In this document: piece by piece, positions 1-5,769 of the stretch
Numbering within the stretch: position 1 is the first letter of the stretch
How the letters are laid out: the number at the start of each line of letters is the position of its first letter
Assembly (NCBI GenBank): GCA_009776395.1
Contig: WRNX01000059.1
Coordinates: 1-8,281 of the forward strand
Length of the DNA stretch: 8,281 nucleotides
Direction of reading: 5' to 3'
From: Lentimicrobiaceae bacterium
Lineage (GTDB): Bacteria > Bacteroidota > Bacteroidia > Bacteroidales > WCHB1-69
Notes under the pieces: generated by a model
Told to the model about the DNA's origin: nothing
The model's input: the letters and a program-made list of their open reading frames with translations, nothing else
Databases searched by the model: none
Made by a program: the position numbers and the translations under genes

Positions 1-4
1 TGTT

Positions 5-802
5 TCATGGTAATTTTTTAAAAGAATATTGTACACTTATTTGATTGGTAAGTAATTGAGATTTAAGAGAAAGGGTCGTTTGCTCATAAAGAATTTTGTA
101 GCCAAAGGTTATCTGCCTGTTTGAAGGCAACTTAACCCCAAAGAAAATACCTGTTTCAATCTCAAAATATTTATACCCAATGGCAACGAACTGAAAATCG
201 CTGTGTATCTGTTTTAGAATATCACTAAATTTTATATCAGGTTCGTTCAATACCAAATGCCGGTCGGCAGGCGGGCGACTCATAACCCCAATCAACGGCA
301 AATGTATTGGAATAAACATTTTCCATTTCTGATTTATGGGCATTTGATAACAAGCGGAAAATCCCAAGTTAAATTTGGTACGCCAATATTGATGGTGCGA
401 ATCCCAATATTCGTTTCTATGAAACAGTGTGGAATAATTGACCATTCCGCCTAATTGTATTTTATCGTTCAAATTTGCGAGCAAGCGATAATGAATATTG
501 GTTTGAAGTAAATGGTTATCCATACCACCCCAGTAACGATTCCACAGGGGAGCGAAATCTATATTCAAACCAATTTCGTGGTTTAGTGATTGTTTTTTTA
601 CGGCATAATGTACTCCAAAAGACAAATTAAAACCGTTGTTTCTCAATCCGTTTGCAAGATAATCTTTATATTGGGCATTACCTGTAGCAAATGAAATCTG
701 CAATCCTTCTGCGGGTGCAAGAAGCGATTGTGCGTTTACTGTTTCTAAGTTCAGTAAAAGTAAAAGAGTGCAAGAAAGGATTTGAAATTTTGTGGTTTTC
801 AA
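5..802 (-). CDS. Secreted, probably outer-membrane beta-barrel protein, function unknown
   Basis: I do not recognise a named family. The 265-residue product begins with a short basic stretch (MKTTK), a hydrophobic core with a run of leucines (about residues 8-19) and a VNA-Q site after Ala24, which reads as a Sec signal peptide cleaved by signal peptidase I. The rest is rich in aromatic residues and alternating polar/hydrophobic strands separated by Gly/Asn turns, and it ends in a strand-like segment (ISVQYSF) close to the C-terminus. This is the pattern of a small Bacteroidota outer-membrane beta-barrel, so an outer-membrane location is inferred. The start codon is TTG; no in-frame ATG lies nearby upstream, and the signal peptide supports this start. 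It lies 67 bp downstream of the GldB-like gene on the same strand and could share its transcript. No catalytic motif is visible. Confidence 0.65.
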   Translation of the reverse strand: MKTTKFQILSCTLLLLLNLETVNAQSLLAPAEGLQISFATGNAQYKDYLANGLRNNGFNLSFGVHYAVKKQSLNHEIGLNIDFAPLWNRYWGGMDNHLLQTNIHYRLLANLNDKIQLGGMVNYSTLFHRNEYWDSHHQYWRTKFNLGFSACYQMPINQKWKMFIPIHLPLIGVMSRPPADRHLVLNEPDIKFSDILKQIHSDFQFVAIGYKYFEIETGIFFGVKLPSNRQITFGYKILYEQTTLSLKSQLLTNQISVQYSFKKLP

Positions 803-869
803 ATTATATATATTTAATATTTTTTTTGTGTTTGGGACTCCTAGTTTTTACAACCCTGTTTATTAAAAA

Positions 870-1916
870 TTATTTTACATGCGGCTTGAATTTCGATAAA
901 TTAAGAATTTTCTGATAATCAAACTCTTGCATAAGTTCGGGAAGCGTAATATTGGGATTGTTTTTCATATAACTTTGAATAAGTTTCCAGCCCATAAAAG
1001 ATCCTAACCTCCCCGGTGAATCATTTCCAAACTGTTTGGTAAAAGGAGCATCTTCAATGTAAGAACGCATAAGTGCCTCCTCTTTCCCAAATAATTCGTT
1101 TTTTTCAATGATATAGTTCCAAATATTGCCTAAATGGAGTTTTGCCCAATCGTATTTTTTTTCCGAATATCCAATAATAAATCTCTCATGCAAAGCAGGA
1201 AACATCATTTGCGTAAAATATAATTTTTTTCCTTCTGTAATCATAACCTCCAACAACGTTGTTCGAGGAGGGTTTTGTAAATATTTATACACTAATGCTC
1301 TTTTGAAAATGTCAATGGGTAAATAAACAGGATTGCACCGTTCGGCAATATATAAAGGTATTCCTGCCGCTCTATAATAAGAATTATCTGCACCTAAATA
1401 CATATCTACATTAACAAACAAAATATTATCATATATATATACGGAAGGCATCGTCATGTCAAGTCCCGAAATCATAGTGATAATCAAAGGAATGGAATCA
1501 TTGGGATAAAAAACTTTATAGTATCCAAATGCCTTTTCCAATTCTTTTAATAAAACGTTTGTTTTGATAACTTTTTCTGCATTTTTACTAAGCGAAATTA
1601 TAACTGTATCTGTTAAATATGCTTTCAATTCGTTCATTCTCTCTTTATCATTCCAAATTTCCGGCTCAATAAGTAAAGGAGGATATTTTTTTGACAATCT
1701 TTCAATTTCTTTATCCATATTATGAACATCTAATGAGAACAAATCTTGTTCATAACGCAAAATATGAATATTAAGATTTTTTTTCTTTTCTCTTACCTGT
1801 GAAAAACTATTATTGTTTATTAACAATTTTTTAGGTACAATAAATAGAAAAAAAAATGCAATTGCAAGCGTAAAAAATACAATTAAGAACCAAAAATATC
1901 GGCGTTTCCATTTCAT
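870..1916 (-). CDS. gldB: GldB-family gliding motility protein, membrane-anchored form
   Basis: GldB is needed for gliding motility in Flavobacterium johnsoniae and is normally a lipoprotein; homologues also occur in non-gliding Bacteroidota, where the role is unclear. The match rests on family-like segments through the second half of the protein: VDMYLG, IPLYIAERCNPVYLPIDI, LLEVMITEGKKLYF, IWNYIIEKNELF, a DSPGRLGSFMGWKLIQSYM block and a terminal LSKFKP. ITEGKKLYF stands where a metalloprotease would carry HExxH, so no protease activity is expected. The N-terminus is a basic cluster followed by about 20 hydrophobic residues (about 7-27), with no lipobox cysteine, so the protein looks anchored by a transmembrane helix. 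I chose the ATG at 1916; an in-frame TTG at 1931 would add five residues. The usual partner gldC is not next to it. The upstream neighbour is the rpsP remnant and the downstream one is the barrel protein. Confidence 0.8.
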   Translation of the reverse strand: MKWKRRYFWFLIVFFTLAIAFFFLFIVPKKLLINNNSFSQVREKKKNLNIHILRYEQDLFSLDVHNMDKEIERLSKKYPPLLIEPEIWNDKERMNELKAYLTDTVIISLSKNAEKVIKTNVLLKELEKAFGYYKVFYPNDSIPLIITMISGLDMTMPSVYIYDNILFVNVDMYLGADNSYYRAAGIPLYIAERCNPVYLPIDIFKRALVYKYLQNPPRTTLLEVMITEGKKLYFTQMMFPALHERFIIGYSEKKYDWAKLHLGNIWNYIIEKNELFGKEEALMRSYIEDAPFTKQFGNDSPGRLGSFMGWKLIQSYMKNNPNITLPELMQEFDYQKILNLSKFKPHVK

Positions 1917-1972
1917 ATTTTTTGTTTTCAATAGCTAACGCTTAAATATTTAAAATATTTGAATGAAAAAAA

Positions 1973-2062
1973 ATGAAACATTTACGCGGCGGCATTGCAA
2001 AAGGTGCTTTTAACGAATAGGAAGCTGAAAAGAAATTTGAGGCATGGGAGCAAGAAAAAGAA
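1973..2062 (+). pseudogene. rpsP: Decayed 3' fragment of rpsP (30S ribosomal protein S16)
   Basis: Plus-strand reading from 1973 gives KHLRGGIAKGAFNE, then a TAG stop (2018-2020), then EAEKKFEAWEQEKE in the same frame. From memory this closely matches the C-terminal part of Bacteroidota S16 proteins, which carry a KHLLGGVAKGAF...EAEAKFEAW-like segment after the conserved S16 core. The same frame upstream (about 1931-1972) is weakly S16-like (IANA, then IFKIFE) but carries TAA at 1943 and TGA at 1964. The conserved N-terminal two thirds of S16 is missing, because the GldB-like gene begins at about 1916-1931 on the other strand. This is therefore a relic, not a gene. It is probably left from a duplication or rearrangement, with the working rpsP elsewhere. 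Confidence 0.68.
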
Positions 2063-2085
2063 GTCATTTTCGACCTCTTTTTTGT
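2052..2085 (-). terminator. Rho-independent terminator of rubrerythrin
   Basis: An 11-bp inverted repeat pairs 2055-2065 (AAAAAGAAGTC) with 2072-2082 (GACCTCTTTTT) around a 6-base loop. On the minus strand the one imperfect position becomes a G-U wobble, so the stem is fully paired and is followed by a U-run. It lies about 11 bp past the rubrerythrin stop codon. The plus-strand side is also T-rich after the stem (about 2078-2100), so it may work in both directions, although one A-C mismatch weakens it there. It overlaps the last codons of the rpsP remnant. Confidence 0.65.
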
Positions 2086-2095
2086 TTTTGCATTT

Positions 2096-2644
2096 TTACT
2101 TTTTGAAATACCTGTTAAATAGCGCTTCAAATACTTGCCCATGACGTGCTTCATCTTTACACATTTCGTGTACGGTATCGTGAATAGCGTCATAGTCTAA
2201 TTTTTTTGCCAATGTAGCAATTCTCTTTTTGTCGGCGCATGCGCCCTGTTCGGCTAACATTCGTTTTTCCAAATTTGTTTTGGTATCCCAAACTATTTCA
2301 CCCAACATTTCTGCAAATTTGGCACAATGTTCGGCTTCTTCAAAAGCGATTCTTTTGTAGGCTTCGCCCACTTCGGGGTAGCCTTCTCGGTCTGCCTGAC
2401 GACTCATAGCCAAATACATACCCACTTCTGTCGCTTCGCCCATAAAATGAGCGCGAAGTCCTTCCACAACTTCTTCATTCAATCCTTGGGCAACGCCGAT
2501 ACGATGCTCATCTGCCCATTCCAATTTTCCGGTTGCTTCTAATAACTTGAATTTTTCTCGCGGTTGTTTACATTGCGGACAAAATTCGGGGGCTTGTTCG
2601 CCTTCATGAACATAGCCACATACAGTACAAATCCATTTTTTCAT
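2096..2644 (-). CDS. rbr: Rubrerythrin, reverse type (N-terminal rubredoxin domain)
   Basis: Non-haem iron peroxidase that reduces hydrogen peroxide in the cytoplasm of anaerobes, with electrons coming from NAD(P)H through a reductase or rubredoxin. The 182-residue protein starts with a compact rubredoxin-like Fe(Cys)4 site (Cys6-x2-Cys9 and Cys22-x2-Cys25). A four-helix ferritin-like domain with diiron ligands follows: Glu70/Glu73 in GEATEVGMY, EEAEH at 102-106 and DEARH at 164-168. Having rubredoxin before the diiron domain, rather than after it as in classical rubrerythrin, is the hallmark of the reverse rubrerythrin / NADH peroxidase group. Length and motifs look complete. The start is a clear ATG whose product begins MKKWICTVCGY. 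It follows the alcohol dehydrogenase on the same strand after 128 bp, which includes a possible promoter, and ends at its own hairpin terminator. It is probably induced by oxygen or peroxide, but no regulator site is recognisable. Confidence 0.93.
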   Translation of the reverse strand: MKKWICTVCGYVHEGEQAPEFCPQCKQPREKFKLLEATGKLEWADEHRIGVAQGLNEEVVEGLRAHFMGEATEVGMYLAMSRQADREGYPEVGEAYKRIAFEEAEHCAKFAEMLGEIVWDTKTNLEKRMLAEQGACADKKRIATLAKKLDYDAIHDTVHEMCKDEARHGQVFEALFNRYFKK

Positions 2645-2708
2645 AGTATTTAATTTTTTAATATTTATATGGTTGTGTAAACGAAAAAAGAGTATTATTA
2701 TTGTATTA

Positions 2709-2740
2709 TAAAGTTACTATGACAAGGACATAATTGTAAA
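2709..2740 (-). promoter_or_regulatory. Possible rubrerythrin promoter
   Basis: On the minus strand, TAACTTTA (complement of 2709-2716) differs at one position from the Bacteroidota -7 consensus TAnnTTTG. A TTTA (complement of 2737-2740) lies 20 bases upstream, near the expected place for a -33 TTTG/TTG element. This would give a leader of about 60 bases before the ATG at 2644. The match is imperfect and this remains a guess. No other recognisable element was seen in the 128-bp gap between the two genes. Confidence 0.3.
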
Positions 2741-2772
2741 CACTTTCGGAATAGTTTTTGGGGGTGACATTT

Positions 2773-3921
2773 TTATAAACAGGCAATTAAAATTTCTTCG
2801 GTAACATTTCCGTCAATATTTCCACGTTCTCCTAATCTTGTGTTTCTTTTAATAAACCGCTCTTTAATAGTGGTAATAGTTTCTTTACCAATATTTAGTT
2901 CACTTAATTTTGTTGCTAATCCAATAGATCTAAAGAACTGTTCGCATGCGGCAATAGTTTTATCCATGCGTTGTTCTTCTGTTCCTTCTGAAATATGAAA
3001 TACTCTGGCGCCAAACTGTAATATTTTTTCTTTTTTTTGTTCTTTCATTACTTTCATTGTTCCCAAAATTACAATCACTAAGGTTTGTCCGTGTGTAATG
3101 CCATGCAACGCTGTGATTTCGTGTCCAATGAGGTGGGTTGCCCAATCTTCGGTTACTCCCATAGCGGTAAATCCGTTTAATGCCATCGTGGCGCAAAGCA
3201 TAAACTCTGCCATCGCTTCGTAGTTGGTTTTATTCGTTTTTATTTGGGGCGCTAATTCTATTAAAGTTTGCATAATTCCTTCCGACCATCTGTCCATAAG
3301 CGCAGATTCTTCTGTTACAGTAAGATATTGTTCCAACACGTGAATAAAAGTGTCGGCAATACCGCATGCAATTTGAAAATCGGGAAGAGAAAAAGTAGTG
3401 GCAGGATCTAAAATTGAAAATTGAGGATAGGAAGAATAAAATGCATATTTTTCCTGTTTTTCTGCATTGGATATTACTGCGCCACAGTTCATTTCAGAGC
3501 CTGTTGCGGGCAAAGTAATGACTGAAGCAAAGGGTATCATCTTTCCAATTTTGGAGGGTTTCAGTACTAATTCCCATGCATCTCCATCGTAAGGAATTGC
3601 CGAAGATATCAACTTTGTGCCGTCTATTACCGAGCCGCCTCCCACAGCAAGAATGTAGGTAATATTTTCCCGTTTGCCCAAGTCAATTGCTTTGCGTAAA
3701 GTTTCAACCGTTGGGTTGGGCTCAATCCCCCAAAACTCGACATAGTTAAATCCTTTCAAAGCATGGCAAACCTGTTCGTAAACGCCATTTTGTTTTACGC
3801 TGCCTCCGCCATAAGTAACCAAGATTTTTTCATTTTTGGGCAATTCTTTTGCTAATTGTGCGATAGTTCCTTTTCCAAAGATTAATTGGGTAGGGTTTTT
3901 AAATTCAAAATTGTTTTTCAT
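2773..3921 (-). CDS. Iron-containing (group III) alcohol dehydrogenase, YqhD/BdhA-like
   Basis: NAD(P)H-dependent metal alcohol dehydrogenase, most likely acting as an aldehyde reductase in the cytoplasm. The 382-residue product has the full family layout: an N-terminal FxNPTxLIFGKG segment, dinucleotide-binding stretches TYGGGSVKQNG (about 36-46) and VGGGSVIDGTK (about 93-103), ATGSEMN (about 139-145), and a C-terminal helical metal domain. The spacing of metal ligands matches what I recall for E. coli YqhD: Asp190, His194, His263 and His277, in ADTFIH and WATHLIGHEITALHGITHGQ. I start it at the ATG at 3921 (MKNNFEF), which fits the family N-terminus. An ATG at 3963 would add 14 unrelated residues and would lie upstream of the predicted -7 box. 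It is divergent from dnaX. The substrate cannot be told from sequence; butanol, other fermentation alcohols or detoxification of reactive aldehydes are all possible. Confidence 0.92.
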   Translation of the reverse strand: MKNNFEFKNPTQLIFGKGTIAQLAKELPKNEKILVTYGGGSVKQNGVYEQVCHALKGFNYVEFWGIEPNPTVETLRKAIDLGKRENITYILAVGGGSVIDGTKLISSAIPYDGDAWELVLKPSKIGKMIPFASVITLPATGSEMNCGAVISNAEKQEKYAFYSSYPQFSILDPATTFSLPDFQIACGIADTFIHVLEQYLTVTEESALMDRWSEGIMQTLIELAPQIKTNKTNYEAMAEFMLCATMALNGFTAMGVTEDWATHLIGHEITALHGITHGQTLVIVILGTMKVMKEQKKEKILQFGARVFHISEGTEEQRMDKTIAACEQFFRSIGLATKLSELNIGKETITTIKERFIKRNTRLGERGNIDGNVTEEILIACL

Positions 3922-3940
3922 AGAGTAAAAATTATTGCGG

Positions 3941-3948
3941 CAAAGATA
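3941..3948 (-). promoter_or_regulatory. Bacteroidota -7 box for the alcohol dehydrogenase
   Basis: The minus strand reads TATCTTTG here, a full match to the TAnnTTTG -7 consensus of Bacteroidota housekeeping promoters. It lies about 20 bases before the ATG at 3921, giving a short leader. I see no good -33 TTTG at the usual spacing, so the call rests on one element. It also argues against translation starting at 3963. Confidence 0.42.
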
Positions 3949-4006
3949 ATTTTTTATTATCATATCTGCTTACTCTCGAAATCGTTTTTTCATTACAAAA
4001 AATTCA

Positions 4007-4014
4007 TATTTTTG
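4007..4014 (+). promoter_or_regulatory. Bacteroidota -7 box for dnaX-rel
   Basis: TATTTTTG on the plus strand is a full match to TAnnTTTG. It lies 56 bases upstream of the dnaX ATG at 4071, giving a leader of roughly 50 bases. The T-rich stretch at about 3984-3990 is where a -33 element would lie but is not a clean TTTG. With the opposite-facing box at 3941-3948 it makes a compact divergent promoter region. Confidence 0.42.
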
Positions 4015-4070
4015 TATCGTTATCTTTTCATAATTAAGATACTGTTTAACAAATTATTACTACAATTATT

Positions 4071-5204
4071 ATGGATAATTTTATTGTTTCTGCGCGCAAG
4101 TATCGTCCCTCTACATTCAATACAGTGGTGGGGCAAGATGCCATTGTTTCTACCCTCAAAAATGCTATTAAAACGCAACAAGTGGCGCAAGCGTTCCTGT
4201 TTTGCGGTCCCAGAGGGGTGGGCAAAACCACCTGCGCCCGCATATTCGCCAAAGCCCTCAACTGCCATCAACTTACCCCTGATTTTGAACCCTGCAACGA
4301 ATGCGATTCCTGCAAATCGTTCAACGCATCCGCCTCTTTTAATGTGTATGAATTGGACGCCGCCTCCAATAACTCGGTGGAAGATATTCGCTCGTTGGTA
4401 GAGCAGGTAAGAATTAGTCCGCAGGGCGCTAAATATAAAGTGTATATCATTGATGAGGTGCACATGCTCTCTGCCTCAGCATTTAACGCTTTCTTAAAAA
4501 CATTGGAAGAACCGCCCGCTTACGCCAAATTTATTCTCGCCACTACCGAAAAACATAAAATTATTCCTACCATTTTATCCCGTTGTCAAGTGTATGATTT
4601 TAAAAGAATTGGCGACAATGACATCATGAAACATTTAGCTTTTGTGGCAAAAAGCGAAGCCGTTGAAGCCGAAGAGGAAGCCCTGCGGGTGGTTGCCTCA
4701 AAAGCAGACGGCGCACTTAGAGATGCGCTCTCAATTTTTGACCAGTTGGTAAGTTTTTCCGGAAAAACAATTACCTACCAAACCGCTATTCAACATTTGA
4801 ATGTGTTGGATGTGGATAACTATTTTAAAATGACCGACTTTTTGTTCAGCGAAGATGCTTCCGCCGCACTGCTCCTTTTTGATGATATTTTAAGTAGAGG
4901 GTTTGAAGGACAACATTTTATTTCCGGTTTGGCTACCCATTTCCGACAACTATTGGTGGCGCAAAATCCATCCACTATTAAATTGATGGAGGTGTCAGAT
5001 ATGGTCAAACAACGTTTTTTTGAACAGGCAAAAAAAGCCGATAAACAACTGTTGCTTCGTGGATTGGAATTGGCAAATCAATGCGATTTTAATTATAAAC
5101 TTTCTCAAAACAAACGGTTGAGCGTAGAGATCTGTTTGATGCAAATCAATGGAAACTATATATATAAATTAAATGCGGGCGTCAGGCAATCACGGGAGAA
5201 ATAA
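4071..5204 (+). CDS. dnaX: DNA polymerase III clamp-loader subunit gamma/tau, N-terminal (ATPase) part
   Basis: Motor subunit of the clamp loader, which loads the sliding clamp on DNA in the replisome. The 377 residues hold AAA+ domains I-III: Walker A GPRGVGKTT (46-54), a zinc site (Cys65, Cys75, Cys78, Cys81), Walker B with IIDEVHML (126-133), a sensor segment LATTEKHK, and the SRC arginine-finger motif (170-172). The collar domain ends near SVEICLMQ. The family-like sequence then stops, and after a short odd tail (about 355-377) the frame ends at TAA 5202-5204. In relatives the protein goes on into a linker and a tau C-terminal domain of about 110-140 residues; here that part lies in the +1 frame (5173-5769). 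As it stands, this frame codes for a gamma-like product that should still be able to form a clamp loader. Start ATG 4071 gives the family N-terminus (FIVSARKYRPSTF). Confidence 0.93.
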   Translation: MDNFIVSARKYRPSTFNTVVGQDAIVSTLKNAIKTQQVAQAFLFCGPRGVGKTTCARIFAKALNCHQLTPDFEPCNECDSCKSFNASASFNVYELDAASNNSVEDIRSLVEQVRISPQGAKYKVYIIDEVHMLSASAFNAFLKTLEEPPAYAKFILATTEKHKIIPTILSRCQVYDFKRIGDNDIMKHLAFVAKSEAVEAEEEALRVVASKADGALRDALSIFDQLVSFSGKTITYQTAIQHLNVLDVDNYFKMTDFLFSEDASAALLLFDDILSRGFEGQHFISGLATHFRQLLVAQNPSTIKLMEVSDMVKQRFFEQAKKADKQLLLRGLELANQCDFNYKLSQNKRLSVEICLMQINGNYIYKLNAGVRQSREK

Positions 5205-5769
5205 TACAGACCCTTCTCCGCCAGGCGGAATCAGCGCTTTAACGCCCTCCACAACGCCGCAGCAATCTACCCGCAGTTTTGTGGCGCCCTCTGCAATGCC
5301 CATAAAAAAAACTCCCGATATCACCGATATTATTGGAGAACAAAAAAAGGAGGAATTAAACACACCTCTCACCTCTCAACCCTCAACTCTCAACTCTCAA
5401 CCCTCAACTCTCAACTCTGAAGACTTTTCTTCTCACTGGCGCGCCATGTTTGAACAAGTTTTCGCCGCTATCCCCATCATCTACCACCCGTTAAAAGAAT
5501 CATTACCCGAAATTGAAAATAATATTATTAAAGTAATCGTTAAAAATAAAATCCAAAAAGAACATTTTGAAGCAAAAACAAGAGAAGTTTTAGAATATTT
5601 ACGCATTAATTTTGATGAAAAGATAGAGGATGTGATAGTGGAAACCGATGAAAAAATGGAAACTAAAAAAATTATTTATGATGTAAAAGACAAGTTGCAA
5701 AATTTTAAAGAACAAAATGAAGAATTTGAAGATTTTATGCAAATTTTAGACATGAAAATTAAAGACTAA
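5173..5769 (+). CDS. dnaX: DnaX tau C-terminal part in a shifted frame
   Basis: The 198 residues form the missing end of DnaX: a low-complexity linker rich in Pro, Ser and Thr (about 12-82), then a conserved-looking domain from about 87 (HWRAMFEQVFAAIPIIYHPL) through IIKVIVKNKIQKE and TREVLEYLR to FEDFMQILDMKIKD. This matches the tau C-terminus as I remember it in Bacteroidota DnaX, the region that in E. coli tau contacts the polymerase and helicase. The frame is +1 relative to the N-terminal part, and both frames are open only over 5173-5204. From 4071 to 5769 is 1699 bases, that is 566 codons including stop plus one extra base, so removing one base would give a 565-residue protein, a normal length for this phylum. 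The ATG at 5173 directly follows a TAA (5170-5172), has no Shine-Dalgarno site, and could allow separate, coupled translation. The stop directly abuts the rel ATG. Confidence 0.82.
   Translation: MRASGNHGRNNTDPSPPGGISALTPSTTPQQSTRSFVAPSAMPIKKTPDITDIIGEQKKEELNTPLTSQPSTLNSQPSTLNSEDFSSHWRAMFEQVFAAIPIIYHPLKESLPEIENNIIKVIVKNKIQKEHFEAKTREVLEYLRINFDEKIEDVIVETDEKMETKKIIYDVKDKLQNFKEQNEEFEDFMQILDMKIKD
5374..5415 (+). repeat. 21-bp tandem duplication in the DnaX linker
   Basis: Two identical 21-bp units (5374-5394 and 5395-5415), followed by the first bases of a third, code for S-Q-P-S-T-L-N twice, giving SQPSTLNSQPSTLN. Within each unit the motif CTCAAC also repeats imperfectly, so the tract is rich in CTC/AAC. 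The length is a multiple of three, so copy-number change would lengthen or shorten the linker without breaking the frame. Similar Asn/Ser/Gln/Pro/Thr tracts occur as simple repeats in other Bacteroidota genomes (from memory). Confidence 0.85.

Noticed and set aside
1942..2193. 83-codon open frame on the minus strand overlapping the rubrerythrin 3' end
   Set aside because: It runs through the rubrerythrin terminator and antisense to the rpsP relic; composition is Lys/Ser-rich without domain features.
3922..3963. Upstream ATG start for the alcohol dehydrogenase
   Set aside because: It adds 14 residues unlike the family N-terminus and starts upstream of the likely -7 box at 3941-3948.
3886..4401. 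171-codon open frame on the plus strand spanning the dehydrogenase start and the beginning of dnaX
   Set aside because: It crosses the divergent promoter region and overlaps both well-supported genes in other frames; the product is low-complexity with no recognisable domain.
4020..4463. 147-codon open frame on the minus strand opposite dnaX
   Set aside because: It is antisense to the conserved ATPase domain and has no recognisable domain, so it is most likely a shadow of dnaX coding.
5157..5170. TA-dinucleotide run as the cause of the dnaX frame break
   Set aside because: Adding one TA unit would place reading in the tau frame but meets TAA at 5170, and removing one leads to a frame with TAA at 5165, so a change there alone cannot join the halves.
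5196..5210. RF2-like programmed +1 frameshift site at the end of the dnaX N-terminal frame
   Set aside because: The stop context is AAA TAA with no CUU-UGA-type slippery codon and no clear stimulator, so there is no positive evidence for a programmed site.
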